A stretch of 64,000 nucleotides of DNA from Casuarius casuarius (GCA_003342895.1 PTFA01000493.1:196928-260927), one strand, 5' to 3'. Positions 10,982 through 24,019 are shown, counted from the stretch's first letter. Numbers and translations: made by a program. Notes: generated by a model from the letters alone, not told the origin.

Positions 10982-13900
10982 ACAGTAGCTGGCAGCTCAG
11001 TAAGGACTATTTCCTCCCCAAACCTTCGCAGCTAATTGAAAGCTGGTTTAGACCAGAAGGGAAGGAGATCCTTCCACTTCCAGGTTATGGCCAAAGCCTC
11101 CTCTTACAAGGTCAGCAGCAGGGGGGAGATTTTAACTTGGTAAGTTTAGGACTCACTCAAGTTTAGGGCAGGTCAGCCACAGAGCCAGAGCGCTCTGCTC
11201 TGGCAGGGCCCAGGCTCTCATATATCAGCTTCCTTCCTCCCCCAGCCCTCAGCTATCTCCTTGGCAGAGAAGATTCAGCTACTGCTTGATCCAGCAGCTG
11301 CTGGAGCAGCAAAGCCCCAGGTGCCTGGGCACTGGGCACACCTGCCCCACGGACTCATCAACTCCCAGCAGCTCCAGACCCATACGCTGCCAGAAAGGCA
11401 CCGGACAGCAGCATGCAACCACACCACCACCTTTATCTAGCTTTCATATTGCAAGCTCAGGGCCTGGAAATTGTACAGCTCTTAGGATTACATGGTCCCT
11501 CCTACATATCTCCTTAATATAGACAATTACATACAGCAGCCAGTGCTATGAGAAGCAAGACAAGCTTTTGTCTGCTTTACTCCCTGGGACCTACCTGTGA
11601 GATACTCCACAGCTGCTCTCACGCACAGGAGCCACAAGACCGGTGTCCCCCACCCCAAGCATCCACCACTATCAAAAAAAAGCCCCTCCTTAGGGGCACG
11701 GAGGGTTTAAATAACCTTCAGACGAGGCTTGCCTGAACCGCATTGGCCAGGGCAGAGAAGGTGGCAGCCCAGGAGGGGTCAGGCAGGGAGGCAGGTGGCA
11801 ACGCCAGCTCGTCAAGCCCAGGTGTCACGCAGCGTAAGGGCTCGAATATTGTGCCTGTATTTGCCGAGTATTTTCACTCACTAATTCCTGTATCAGATGT
11901 AGTAACTTGGGGCTTGAATCTGAACTGTGTGCCTTAGCATAACTCTGCGAAAGGATATTTGACTTCGCTGGTGTCAATAAAATCACTCTAATACGACATG
12001 CTGGTAACGAAGAACATGGTTTGTTCTCTGTGACCTCTTCAGCAATACGTGGTAGTTTGCAGAACAGAAGTGTACAGGCAGTTTTTACAGTAACAGAGAC
12101 CTAAGCTGAGGTATGAAGAACATGCTGGAAAGATGGATATAAAATACACAGAAATGCATTAAACTCTTCCATTGCTTGCATGATTTCTAGGCTTGCTCTT
12201 ACAGCCTGGGAAATACCATATTTCCTGGTTCATATTTCTAGAACTTCACCTGCATATGCCAACTCTCGTAGACTAGTTTCAAAAAATCGCTCTTAAAAAT
12301 CACATTGAGAATAAAAACATCCAACAGCTGTGGGAGTCAGCCTATAGGATTTCTACCCCCACTGATGCATTTCCAGACTCCACTCTCAGTTTATAAATCT
12401 CAGTCTAGCTTTATTAACCCTGCTGCAGATTTACAAATCCTATTAGAGATTTGCAAATCACACCAATCTACCCTACATGGAAAGTCCTCATTGACAAACC
12501 CACACACTCTGCCTAGGAAACAGGGCCACGTGACGATAAGTAACCTGCTTTATAAATCTCTTTCCATATTTTTTTTCTCAGACACGCCCAGTCTGAGCTG
12601 TCTGTTGTGATGATGCTGAGCCTGATGAAGGGAAGATGGAGGAGGCCTTAATCTATTGATCTATCTATATTGATCTAGTCCGGGGCTTTATGCTACCATC
12701 CATCCCCTCATATCTGAGCACCTTCCAATAAAACAGACGGTAATTGCAACTTCTGTATAGTTTTGCATGGAATAATTTGCATTTTTCTCCACAGGGAAGT
12801 TCACATACTGAAAAATATATATATATTTTATTTTTTCTGATTTTCTTTTCATTTTTTTCATTTCCTGAATGCTGCCATAATACATGTAACAAAATTCAAA
12901 TCCCAGCTCAGGAAGGGTCTGCTCCATGACACTATGCCCTTCTTCAACGTACGTAAGACACGAGCTAAAACTGACCGAAAAACGAATGGGTCTGCAGCAA
13001 GTCCATTGCCATTCAGGCGCCAGCCGCACNGAAAAGCTTCCTAATGCCTTGTGATGGGAAAACCTTGGAAAGTGCCNTGTTCAGGTCTAGTCTGGATAAG
13101 CCCTCAGAAATTCAAATGTTGTTCCAAGATATCTGAGGAGTCTGAAAAAGCTGGACCGATTTCCCTGTGCTTCCTGCGTTAAGATAGTCTGGAAAGACCT
13201 GCAGAAACAGCTCTCACTTTCCATGGCTCTCAGCATTCGGGGTCTCACGAAGAAGCAATAACCTGAAAAACAAGTGACAACTATCTCTGCTGGACTGGTG
13301 AAGCATTAGAAATTCCAAACCCTACAAAATCAGGGGATTAGCTTAAAAAAAACCCCACGAGTTATTTTTAAAGAGTCATTCTGAATTCTTTATGCCTGCT
13401 GATGTCTCTAGCTTTTGGGAAATCTCACTTAGTCGCAGGATTCCAGGGGCTTGAAGATTTAAGAAAAACACAGAAAATGAAGGCTTTTGGCAAACTGCAG
13501 TATTATTGCAACCACTTTTCTCCAGTTTCTCATCTTCACTTCTGCCCTACTCCTTTTTTATTCTGAACCCAGGCTCTGCACNATTCCTCTTCTTGCCCTA
13601 TAAACCGCTTAGCATCCCAAAGTATCTGCTTCTGGACATTTGTCCTGGCCTTCACCATTCCAGTATCAGCCTCAGCTCCCCTTCCTGTCCTTGTTCTTGC
13701 ATCTGATCACCTCTCCTTACCTCTTGCTAGTTTTTTTCCACCTCTGCTTCTCTGCTGCCTCCCTGCCAGCCCCTCAGGCGGTCCCCTGCCTTTGATGGCA
13801 TTTCCGAAGACACTGGCACGTTGCTATGAACCCTAATAGAGCTTCAAAGCCAGAGACTGCACAGACATTGCTTTGTGTGTCACACGCCGTTTCTGTGGGT

Positions 13901-15499
13901 CTATCCATGCGGGAATAACATCGCACAAAGAGGGCATGCTTGGCCAACAGAGGAGCAACAAGTCTGCCGTTCCCAGAANGGGCTGGCTGTATTGTCCAGT
14001 GTGTCCATTACGTTGGCTCCGAAGACAAAAATTTGTATCATTATAAGAATAAAGAACACCCTGGCAGAGCAGCATAGCGAGAATCTTCTAGCCTGCTAAT
14101 GGCTGAGAAATGTCAATTATGCNCAACTCTGTCTTAAAAGCACATGCAGGATGGGGAGGAGGGGTGTTGAGAAATGGCATTTCTTGTTACTCGTTAGGGA
14201 GACCACATAGGGCCCTGGACTCTCAAACAGTATGCACCAGGAGTAGTTAGCTGTCAGGGCTGCGGCAGACCCGTGCACGGGAGCAATTCCAGGGTGTGAG
14301 AAAGCCCCCACAAAGGGCTCCCTGATCTGGGCCGCTGAGGGCTGCACACGAGGGCGAGGGTTACAACGTGGTCCCTCAGTGTTATCCACTGCTTGCTTTG
14401 AGGGAATCCAAACTTTAGTCAGGAAACCCGTGGCTCTTGTCTGCAAATCCTGGCAGACGTGTCATTAAGGCCCCCCTTCCCCTGCCCTCCCCTGGTCTGT
14501 CACGGCTCCAGCTCCAAAGCAGCTCAGCCTGTCCGCTGCTGCCCGCTCCAGGCGCTTGGCTGGCAAGGACGGCGCTGGCCAGGAGCACCCTGCAGAGACC
14601 TGCTGCCCAGAGTAAGGTGACGCTGCTGGAGCTCTTAAAAAGGCATTTCGAGGCAGAGACCTAGGCAGAAGGGGGAGAACAGCAAGGTACAAAATTGGAT
14701 TTCCAGCCTTAGCAGTGCTTCGTTGAGCAGCAAATGGAAACCATCCTCCTCGTGTGACTTGTTCGGCAGTCAACAAAGGGGAATATTTGTAGAATATTTT
14801 CCATAGACATTTCTGATGAAAACAGTGACAAAAATACATTCCCAGTTCGTTTTTCCACAGCAAAAGTTGGGGCTTTTGTCAAAGGAGGCAAAACCAAAAT
14901 ATTTCAGCTTTGAAATTCTGCTGCACTGCCTCAAGGGAATTGTAGTGCAGTTGCCTGGCACTCCCCTCGAGGGCCGGGATTCCCATGCAGGCTCCAGCCC
15001 TCGAACCACACTGTGGTAGGCCTTTTTTGGAGAGGTTAAAGGCAGCCTCATAGCTGTGGGGGACAGATCATTTTCACACTGTCCTCATTTTTCTCGAGAA
15101 AAACAAAGAAAACAAAACAGCATATTTAAAAGTCTTGTGGTTTTTCTATCAGGATCTTCTTCTAGCACATGCAGGGTCTATGCAGGACCTTCTCTCTCCA
15201 CCTGGCATGACCAGAAAGACAGAAAAATTGTGGCCCTTAAGGTAAGAAATCATGACCATTATGGTAAGAACTGTTGACAGCCAGTTGATCTCAGAGCGNT
15301 GAGGAGCTGGAGACCCTTCGCAATCACCTGTATCTCTGGCCTTTAACAGTCATTTAGCTGGGGATGCAAGAACCGTGAAGAAATGTGGTTAAAGAGTCAA
15401 CTGTGTTCACTCCTGGGGCATTAATGTCACCTCTCGGCAGTGCCTAGTTGTCTTAGGAGACGAGTGAAAGAGAAGAAATGTCCAGATTCAAAACCATAG

Positions 15500-15690
15500 C
15501 AAAAAGGGCTCCACCGCCCACCAACGGCGACAGCTGCCACCTTGGCATACGCAGCCTGGCCTACCAGCCCCGCGAGCAGCCCCCGGCAGGGCAGGCTCAC
15601 GCTGGGATCCGTCACACCCACCTGATGCGTGTTACAAGAACACGTGTGGGGGAACCGCCTGGTCACGTGGCTCCTGCTTGCAAGCTCTTC
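15500..15690. promoter_or_regulatory. CpG-containing patch with two CACGTG E-boxes
   Basis: A GC-rich island of about 190 bases in otherwise AT-rich DNA. It carries CACGTG at 15641-15646 and again at 15664-15669, the second as GTCACGTGG, a good USF/MiT-family site. The boxes start 23 bases apart. It may be an enhancer or a weak promoter; no transcript is visible. Confidence 0.3.
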
Positions 15691-18489
15691 AATCCTATTA
15701 ACAGAAGCTAAAAATACAGCAAATACGCTTCTTGCAGGCTTACTGCACATGTGCTCCTACCAGCCTTGCTCCAAGAATTTCAAGTGGGAGGGAAAATTGG
15801 GAATGTGACAATCTCGCTTTTGCTACAAATGTCGAGTCTGTCTGGCCACCATTTCGGCGACACTTCTGTGGCGGCTGCCACCTTGGTTGACACTGACGAT
15901 TGAACGCGGTCTCCACATCTAAAATGTAGCAGCTACTACCAAAGCCGGTGCTGCTTAGCTGGTGCCGTAGCCGACCTGTATCCTCTGTGAAATTAATAGC
16001 GTGTCCTGTGTCTTCTGTTCACAGGTTGATAATGCCCTTGAGTCAATAACTCAAAGCAAACACAACAGGCCAGAAAAAGAGAGCNCTTGCAAAATTTCTG
16101 AATTACCCCAAGGCCACTTTAAAGCCGNAGAACAGTATTAAGAGGCTTTTGGTGGCTATAAATAGAATTTGCGCACACCTGAAGGCAACTTTTACACTGT
16201 TGGAGTGATGTAAAGGACTTTGGTGTAAAGTGGAATTAGGCTCGTGGTGTTTAAATAGCAATGGCCCATATCCTGGAATTGTATCTTACAAAAGCATTTT
16301 GCAGTAATAAAATTTCGGTGGATAAGGTCGCTCTTCCAGCAGCTTCCAGTATTGTAGTCTTCCACTGCATTAAAGGGNAAAAAAAGCCCCATTCCCCCCG
16401 AACTGAGCATAAACAATTGTGACTCATGCCAGAGGGTTCTCAGTCTAGCATGGTGGGTGGATAAATACAGGTTTCTGAAACGGCTGATAGTTCTTGCTGC
16501 GCAGAAGTATTTCTAAGAGTTACTGATGAAGGAAATAGAGTGCAGAAGGGTTTTTTTTTCTCTCTCTCTCTAATAAGGCAAATGCCATGANAAGATAAGG
16601 CGAGAAGATTTATTTCTGGAGATCTGCAGGAGGTGGAAAGCTATATGCCCTGTGTTATCCCAACCGTGGTGGTAAAATATGGTTGAATAGTATGTTCAGA
16701 ATACAGTTAGAATAAAATCAGTGTGATTTGAATTCTGCCATGCACTCCATTATGTTACTGAAGCTGGGTAATGNTTTTTTTCTGGCCACTTGTACCGCCA
16801 GCTCTAGACGAGTATCTAGAAGAATTCAGGCTGAGGAGTAGAAGGCAGCCTGGAGCCAAACTGAAGCTTGCTTGCACCCTGTGTGCCTTAACACTTTTAG
16901 CCAGTAGGTTGATTAGGCAATTAGGCTGATGGGAACCTTTGAACGTTTGAGAGAAACGTCCCTCTGGAGATGCTCATCTTTCCATTGATTATAGAGGGGC
17001 TGCTGACAACTAGATTACTAACTTAGAGATCTTGTAAAATACCAAAAATTAAGTAGGATGAATTCTGAATTGAAAGGCATCGCCTTAGAAAAAAGGATTC
17101 TGCCAATCACTGTAGTAAGACTACAGAGACACCACAGGGGGAGTACGTGTCTGTGTGACAGAGAAAGATTTCTGATAAAAAGTGGATTTAGCATTACCTC
17201 CTTGGGNTGAGTTCCAGGGATTTACCGCTTGTTAAATGCATGTAAATGGGCAACTATCTGCCATGGAGAGACACTCTCAACGTTTACACTAAACTCACTT
17301 ATCAAGACATTCTGTTTTTCAGTAAATTTTGTGAAAATCTTAGACCATTTTAAAAAACTGCAGTGTACAAAAAGGGCAGTTTTGATTTCTGCAAATCTCC
17401 TGCTTCAAGGAAAGTTGCTCTATAGGAAAATCTACTTAACCATATAGGACTACATTTATCCTGAATTCATCAAGTCTTTCTGGTTTGTTATTGATAGGTG
17501 CTTCTTACTAATGGAAGGCACAGTGCTTTTATCTGTAAAAAAATCCTCCTTGGAGTACTGGAGTACTAAAATCTTCTTCTGAGTCCCGAGAGAGAAAGAA
17601 AAAAAANAAAAGAAAATAGTTTGACCTATATTCAAAAGAATAATTATTGACTTAACAAGCTCCAACCAGTTTTTCAAATTAAAGCAGATGACACTTTGAG
17701 CTCAGCAAGAATAGACTCACTTCCCTTAAAAAAAAGAAAAAAGGAAAAAAAATCTTACTAGAGGTCACATATACATGTGTGAGCATACAGTGATCATATG
17801 CAAATGTATTCCTAGAATATGTATGTATAGATGTGTGCGTGTGTGCCTGCACCTCTTTAGGAGGAATTAATTTTTTTGATATGTTGCATGGTGCCTTGCA
17901 ATGGGGATCTCTGGTCTTTGGCAACTTCTGCACGCGTCCCGTCCAGGNAGATGTATACCAGGAGAAGGAAACAGTACCATAGGCAAAGCAGAACTAATTC
18001 ATCTCCTGATTGTTTTGCCATTATTGGGCTCAGGTTTTAGCAGTGAGCTTGGGTGTTTCATGACACCGCAGGTAATTGAAAGTGGCAGTGATTGGGTTAG
18101 GATCACATTTTTACTAATCTTTTATGTGCAAATGTAGGCGGCTGCATTTCTCCATCGAGGAAAACCGCTGCTCAGTCCGGTTTATTTTTATACAGTGTCT
18201 GCCATGCAAAGGAAAGAGAGCAGAGACAGAACTTAATACAGCAGCTTACAGCCAAGATAGACAGCGGTAAGTAATAATGTGTATCCATACAGACCAGCTA
18301 TTATAAAGAGCTATTACTGAGTGCCTGGGAAAGGAATGACACAAAAGCTAAGAAAACCACTGAACATTTTAAATCCAATCTAAAAAGATAGGCTGGTGCT
18401 CAGAGAAGGCTTTTGAGTGACAATGAGGAGCTCATAATTTTTTATATATTTACTCTGTAAGATTCTATTATATCACTTTTGGGGTATGA

Positions 18490-18560
18490 AGTGAGGATGA
18501 AGCAACTTAANGTCACTAAAATTAATGTCAAAGAAAGGGCTCAAACCTTGGGTTTAGGCT
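18490..18560 (-). repeat. Possible MIR-like SINE relic
   Basis: The order GAGGATGAAGCAACTTAA, GTCACTA, AAAGAAAGGGCTCAAACCTTGG resembles the minus-strand MIR core, but it is strongly diverged. Low confidence. Confidence 0.25.
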
Positions 18561-19156
18561 AGTGTTAAACCATGGAATCACTCTGAAGACCTCAAAGAAA
18601 ATCTATATGTAATGTCAGACCAAACCTCACTCATGACCTTCTTTTACCTATGACCTCAACGTTACTGTGGGGGCTAAAGCGAGATCTGATTCAGTTGCTN
18701 CTTTTAAATTCCTGGGTGAATTGCAAAATCAGGGAGTTTTGTTCCGTGGGCTGGGAGCAGAGGTGACAGCGGAGACTNAAATGTGCAGGGACAAGGCAGG
18801 TGAAAGGCAACTGCTGCCCAGTCACTGGCCACAGGGACGTGACAGTAACAGTAGAGAAGGGTTCTTGCTGCTCTTGCCTATGTCATTTGAAAGACATNGA
18901 ATATTTTCAGGGTGAATGCAGAGAGATGGTGCTACTAACATACCTACTCTTCTCCCAGTCTCNTGAACTGAACTGAGTGCTACACCTCCAAGTGAACCAC
19001 CAGCTGGAGCATCCATGAGATGTTTAAGCCTTTTTAAGCTATAATGGGCCTGGACTGAATTCACCTTGTGGGTAAAAGTCATTATGCGGCCTCAGCTCTC
19101 CTCAGACAGGGCCCCTCTCATCTGAGAGCAAGTTATAAAGCTAATTAATAGGAATG

Positions 19157-19260
19157 CNGGAATTGCTAGCCTGGATCAGACCCAAAGCCCATTTAGTTCA
19201 GTATTTTATCTCCAAAACAGACCAGGACTAGATGCTTTAGAGGAAAGTGTGAGATAGTCT
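19157..19260 (+). repeat. Ancient interspersed repeat relic of sauropsid type
   Basis: Contains CCTGGATCAGACCCA, CCATTTAGTTCAGTATTTTA and AGATGCTTTAGAGGAAAGTG in order. This matches my recollection of a dispersed repeat common in bird, turtle and crocodilian DNA (TGGATCAGACC, then CATCTAGTCCAGTATCCTG, then AGATGCTTCAGAGGAAGG). The family name is not certain. It is diverged and therefore old. Confidence 0.5.
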
Positions 19261-20319
19261 GCTTCCTGGATTTGGCCTTCTCATTGACACTTTATAGTTA
19301 GAGACTGGCTTAAACCCCAAAGCAGAAGATTTCTCTCACTTGCAGAACTGCTCTCATTAATCATCAAATCTTACTGCATTCTTGGCCTCAAGGCTTAGAA
19401 GTTTCCACTGCCTCAGTACATTGTCATTATTGTGGGAACTCTCCAGAAGTCGAGGATGACACAGTCCTACTGGAAATGAGTGAGCCAGCCATGATGGGTG
19501 ACCAAGTAACTGTACAGGCTTCACGCTTTTTTACAAGTTGCAAAGCTACTTAACACATAAGAAGAGTCACTTGCTTCGCACATACCNCTTCTTTTAAAAA
19601 ATGACTGCTTGCTTAATATTAGCTGGCCAAAGGCCTTCTGAATTAACTCTTTGAGGACATTTGTGTGNAAGTCTTACAGACTGGCTGTTTGAAGCAATTT
19701 TTCCTGCTTGCTGTTATCTGTTACTAACAAACTGGAAAACAGTGCATCATCATCATATGATTCTGGCACATCATCCTCGATTCTTTCTGANCTCTGATGA
19801 GAAATATTTATTAAACAATTTCTGTTTTTTTCTGAATAATTATGAACAATATTAGTGTCTCCATCTATTAAAGGCCCTGGACCGTTACTAGGATTTCTTT
19901 TCTCTAATGGTGATTTTAAAAATACCTTATTCTGCCCTCAAAACTGTCAGCCAGGAATTTCTGTCNTAAGTTGCCTTTTTTCCTTCTGTATTCTGTGCAC
20001 TTCATAAAACGAATTTATATTAATTGCTGTCTGTCCCTTCACCTCCACTTTTCCATTTGTTACATATTGCTCTTTTGTTCTAATTGCTGTCTTTGCTGCT
20101 GTATCTGTGCCAGACAGACTCTTTCTTGAATGAGGAATCATGGCTCTTTGGCCACTTAATGAAGTCTTTTTAAAAACTCATCCACATTAATTTGTGTCTT
20201 TCCATGCAAAATCTTTTGCCGTCAGTTTTGCCTTGCACTTTCCCTCATCTTTGGGAAATCAGTCTTGAAGAAGGACATCGTAAGGTACAGCGTTACCAGT
20301 TGGGACAACCCTCTGTTTG

Positions 20320-20630
20320 CCTGTATTGAATGTAATCAGGTCACGATCGCTAAGCAACCGCCGCGTCCCCAGCTGAATCGCCTCTCGGATTGGCTGCGCC
20401 ACGCGTGGTGGCATTGCCACCACCCTATGGCTTTGTCACAGCGACACAGCTTCCAGATGCCTCCACTCGGGTAGGTTGTGTTCTCCGATTTTGCAGCACT
20501 CTTGCCAATCGCTGAGCAACATGTAAATCCCGCCACTGAGATTGGGCGATGGCCACTGTCTGCTGAACGAGGGGTAAACAAGCATCTCGCCCTACTTCTC
20601 CCAAATTTTCCTAAGCAGATGCAAATCCTT
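20320..20630. promoter_or_regulatory. Orphan CpG-rich promoter/enhancer-like element with X-box and CCAAT modules
   Basis: A CpG-dense patch inside CpG-poor desert. It holds inverted CCAAT boxes at 20389-20393 (complement CAGCCAATCC) and 20541-20545, and a direct one at 20505-20509. The 13-base motif ATCGCTRAGCAAC occurs twice (20346-20358 and 20508-20520); its AGCAAC part is an RFX half site. Each copy is followed by an inverted CCAAT, with 30 and 20 bases between, a difference of one helical turn. Octamer-like ATGTAAAT (20521) and ATGCAAAT (20619-20626) are nearby. X-box plus Y-box (CCAAT) spacing of this kind is known from MHC class II-type and ciliary-gene promoters. No gene is recognised on either side, although a donor-like GGGTAGGT follows near 20469. 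Confidence 0.4.
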
Positions 20631-21210
20631 CCTCCCTCCCTGGCGAGCAGAAAGTACCGTCCCCATTCCCACCCCCTCCCCGTCTGCCTGGATCCTGGGT
20701 ACTGTTTTGCTGATTTTGAACTTCCCTCTTGTGCCGCAGGAGGTGCTGGAGACAAAGGGGAACCCCGAGGCAAAGGCAAGGACACAGGAGGACTGCAGGG
20801 CTAAAAACGTGGAGCACTGAGTCCCTCACTCTCTTTATGGACCTTTGGCCATCACCAGCCACCAAAGCCAGCTCCAGGCGGACACACGACCTGTGAGAGT
20901 TTTGGTGAAAGCCCACAATCATGGGAAGCTGAAGCCATCTGTGAGCAGCTTCCAGGCTTTGCCTTTGACTTCTGGATGTTCGATAACAGGTCACAGTTCA
21001 GACAGACCCCTCCATTTCCCCACTCTTTCCTTACTCAGTTTCCTTCTCTTGCTTTATCCCCTGGAGGTGATCTGGGGGAATCCTGGATTTTCTCCACCTC
21101 CTTCCCAAATCTGCTCTGGTTCACAAAACAAAGTGGTTCTCCTCCAACTGCCAGGAAATGGCAGCTTGAATGAAGGATATTAAGAAAAGCAACCTGATGA
21201 AAAAGCTGAA

Positions 21211-21225
21211 ATATATATGTGTGTG

Positions 21226-21259
<34 letters not shown>

Positions 21260-21269
21260 TACATATAAC

Positions 21270-21303
<34 letters not shown>

Positions 21304-21309
21304 GTATGT
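21211..21309. repeat. Compound (TA)n/(CA)n microsatellite
   Basis: Alternating TA, TG, TA, CA, then CA and TA dinucleotide blocks over about 100 bases. It is nearly all alternating purine-pyrimidine and partly self-complementary, so it can slip, extrude a hairpin or adopt Z-DNA. The length is likely polymorphic. Confidence 0.95.
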
Positions 21310-21550
21310 TTCAGGAATAGCAACACTAAAATGCCTAGTGGAAACTGTAAAAAAAAAGCCCTGACAAGCTTGCAAGCCTGGCTCCTGCCATCAAGTGTTT
21401 GTTTTCAGGAACTAGGACACACAGTGCGAATCGTGCAGAGAACANTCAGCATGAAGCAGTTAGCATTTTGGAAGTGCTTCCGGTCCGTCGGGGTGAAACC
21501 AAGCTCCAGAAACACAGCTTAGAGCCAGGAGCTTCTCGGTTATTAATTTC

Positions 21551-21680
21551 CTGGTAACTTTGCCCAAGAAACTTAATCTCAGTGTCTCAGCTTCCCCTGT
21601 CCATATGAAGATAATAATCCCTCATCCACCGAAAAAGGATGCTGTGGGATGGATTAAGAAGCAGGCAAAGGCGCTACATG
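21551..21680 (+). repeat. MIR/CORE-SINE-like relic
   Basis: Shows CCAAGAAACTTAATCTCAG, GTCTCAGCTTCCCC, then GATAATAATCCCTCATC and AAAGGCGCTACATG. These line up in order with the MIR consensus (CAAGTCACTTAACCTC, TGCCTCAGTTTCC, GGATAATAATA, AAAGCGCTTAG). Old and diverged. Confidence 0.65.
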
Positions 21681-21844
21681 TCAGTTTTCAAGGCACAGCC
21701 AGATAACCAGAAAAGCTGTTCATGGGAGTTACTGATAAGTCTCAGAGCATCCCTCCACACTACGACTAGTCTTCCTTCCTTCACGTGACGGCAGAGGTGG
21801 TGGTCTGACACTTCTGCTGTCTAACGGGACATCGGGTATAGAAT

Positions 21845-21865
21845 AGGTTGAGAACTACTGCTGTG
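21845..21865 (-). repeat. Possible hAT (MER5-type) terminal fragment
   Basis: On the minus strand it reads CAGCAGTAGTTCTCAACCT, close to the CAGNGGTTCTCAACCT ends of hAT/Charlie elements. The matching opposite end was not found. Confidence 0.25.
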
Positions 21866-23925
21866 GGTAATACTTTCTTTGGAAATGTTTATAGCAGCAG
21901 GGCACAAGAATGGCAAATCATCTGCTGTATTTTCAGGCATACCTGTTTTGTTTGACTTTAGAAAATGTCTGTGAGGGATTGAAAACCTATGGCGAGCCTC
22001 CCACTGTATTAATTTTTAATTTTTTAAATATTCTGTTATGCCCTTTTCAAAATCTCCCTGCTCAGAGGAAGGAGATTTTTTTTTTTATTCTTGCTAAATT
22101 TGCTGAATGTTTGGGAGAGGTCAGACAAGCCAGAGTTCAAAGTGCTGGAGATTTGACCTCATGACACTAGTGGCTTGGGAGTTATGCATATAAATGGTTA
22201 TTGCTTCTTCCAAAAAGAGCCATGTATTTCTGGAAATCCTTCCCTTCAGGCTGATAGAAAGGAGACATTTCATAGCTCTGTGGTTAGAATAAAGAGTTCA
22301 TACAAGCATCACAGGCAGACAGAGGGTATTATTCAGAGCTGTAAGAATTAGTGGCTTTACAGTATGATACTAAACCGTATGCAAAGGACTGGCATTGATT
22401 GGAACTATCCAGTGGAGATGTGGACATGATTATTTTAAAGGACTAACTCTTGACAGATGGACTTAGTCATGGCAATTGCATAGCATAACTATATAAAAAG
22501 AAAAAAATGTAAATGCCCTAGAAGGGAATTACTGTTTAGAAGTAGGCAAGCAGCCTTTGGCTATTAGGTAACAGGATGTTTCTTTCCAACCAAGGAGAGC
22601 ATAAAGAGTAGTATCTTTAACATTTCTCTCTTAAAATCCGCTCACCTCGTGGTGTCTGCCAACCTCATAAGCCTAAGAGAATCAGCAANGGGTCTTGATT
22701 CACTGGGTGAAAATCAGCGTGATGGTGATGATGGGTGCTGTGAGAACAAATCTAGGATAGTGACTTCCTATGAGATTCCTTTGGCAATTCTTCGTCAGAG
22801 AAGGGACACGAATACCAGCAATTGTGCAAGTACAGATCTGGGTCCCGAGCCACTAGCTGTGGTCCACCCCTGAGGGCGACACACTGCAATGATGAGTGAA
22901 GTCCTTTACATGTATTTTTGACATACTTCTCAGGTGGCTGTTAACTTTAATGAAGAACTTTCTGATCCTAAGATGAAAACTAAGATTGCGAGGTGCTCAG
23001 ATACAGTGGCATAAGGGACCTATTGAGCATCCGAGATAAGTAGATAGGCAGGTAGAAGTGAGAACTTGAGGGGTTGTGCAATCGCTCTGTCCTCCTGTTC
23101 TTGACAACCATGTCATGTGGCATCACCCTAAAAATACTTCCCTTGGCTATCATATCAGACGTCTCAGATCTGGTGGGAAGGGGAAAGCAGCAGCAGGGAG
23201 AGAAACAGCAGAGGCAGGTAGACAGTCTCTCAGCTGAGAGGTGGTTCAGGGAAAGATGGCACTTCACCTTTTCCCACCCAGGAAATGGAAATCCAATTCA
23301 TGAACAGATGGCTCTGCTAGATTCTTCTGTGTATCTCAGAATTAATTAATGGGCTGAGGAAATCACGATTTGAATTCAAAAGCTCTTCAGCAGCCGTTGA
23401 AGTCCTGTGGCTAATGATAAAAAGGACAGTTTTATAACCAAGAACATCTTCCTTTCTTCATTAAGCTCTTGATCCTTAAGCACATGCATAATTGTGGTTG
23501 CATCTAGTTTCCTAGCCTCATAGCTTGCAGTGTGTTTATTATTGGATCCCTTCTGTAAAATAGGGTAGTGCTTTCTGGGCAGATTTGTGTGCTTCTGGCT
23601 GGCCTCAGGTACACCTCCAATGTGTCCTCTGGAACATGTGGAATCCTGCATGTCTTGATGTGCTTGGCAAGTTAGCTTGCTCCCCAGGGGATGGATGTTT
23701 GTATNTGAGTAGGGAAGGAGACAGAGCAGAGCAACGAATCAGAGTACACCAAACCTAACGCTAGCAGGCCAGTGACTAGGGCTTTCCTTCGTCTCTATCA
23801 AGTTCTTAACAATGCTTGTTTAGTGCCTGCTGCTGTAATACCCAAACAGGTCTCAGCAGGCAGGAAAATACTGGCCAGTGCCAAATGTGTAGATGGCCTG
23901 AATGTATGAGACGAAGGAGAACTAG

Positions 23926-24019
23926 CATTGTCTAAAGGTTAGAGCCAGCAACTGGGAGCCAAGCCTNGTTTCATTACTGTTTATGCTGTAACATAAGCAA
24001 GTCACTTGATTTCTTCAGA
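23926..24019 (+). repeat. MIR-like relic
   Basis: GGTTAGAGCCAGCAACTGGGA followed about 50 bases later by AAGCAAGTCACTTGATTTCTTC. This matches the 5' and CORE parts of MIR in the right order. Two N bases lie inside. Confidence 0.5.

Larger units (their letters stand above)
8501..13029. other. Intergenic, no gene recognised
   Basis: Only short open frames with no recognisable similarity. It contains a G-rich quadruplex candidate (10099-10127), a CTCF-like site (10968-10981) and AT-rich tracts near 12640-12860. No young transposon is recognised. Confidence 0.6.
13030..20319. other. Intergenic, no gene recognised, scattered N
   Basis: No coding similarity recognised. Single N bases begin at 13030 and recur every few hundred bases. 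It contains an E-box pair (15641-15669), a possible diverged minus-strand MIR near 18490-18560, and one sauropsid-type repeat relic (19157-19260). Every reading frame that crosses an N is uncertain. Confidence 0.6.

Noticed and set aside
20336..20785. 149-codon minus-strand frame over the X-box element
   Set aside because: Composition follows the CpG-rich patch, no conserved domain is recognised, and the promoter motifs run through it.
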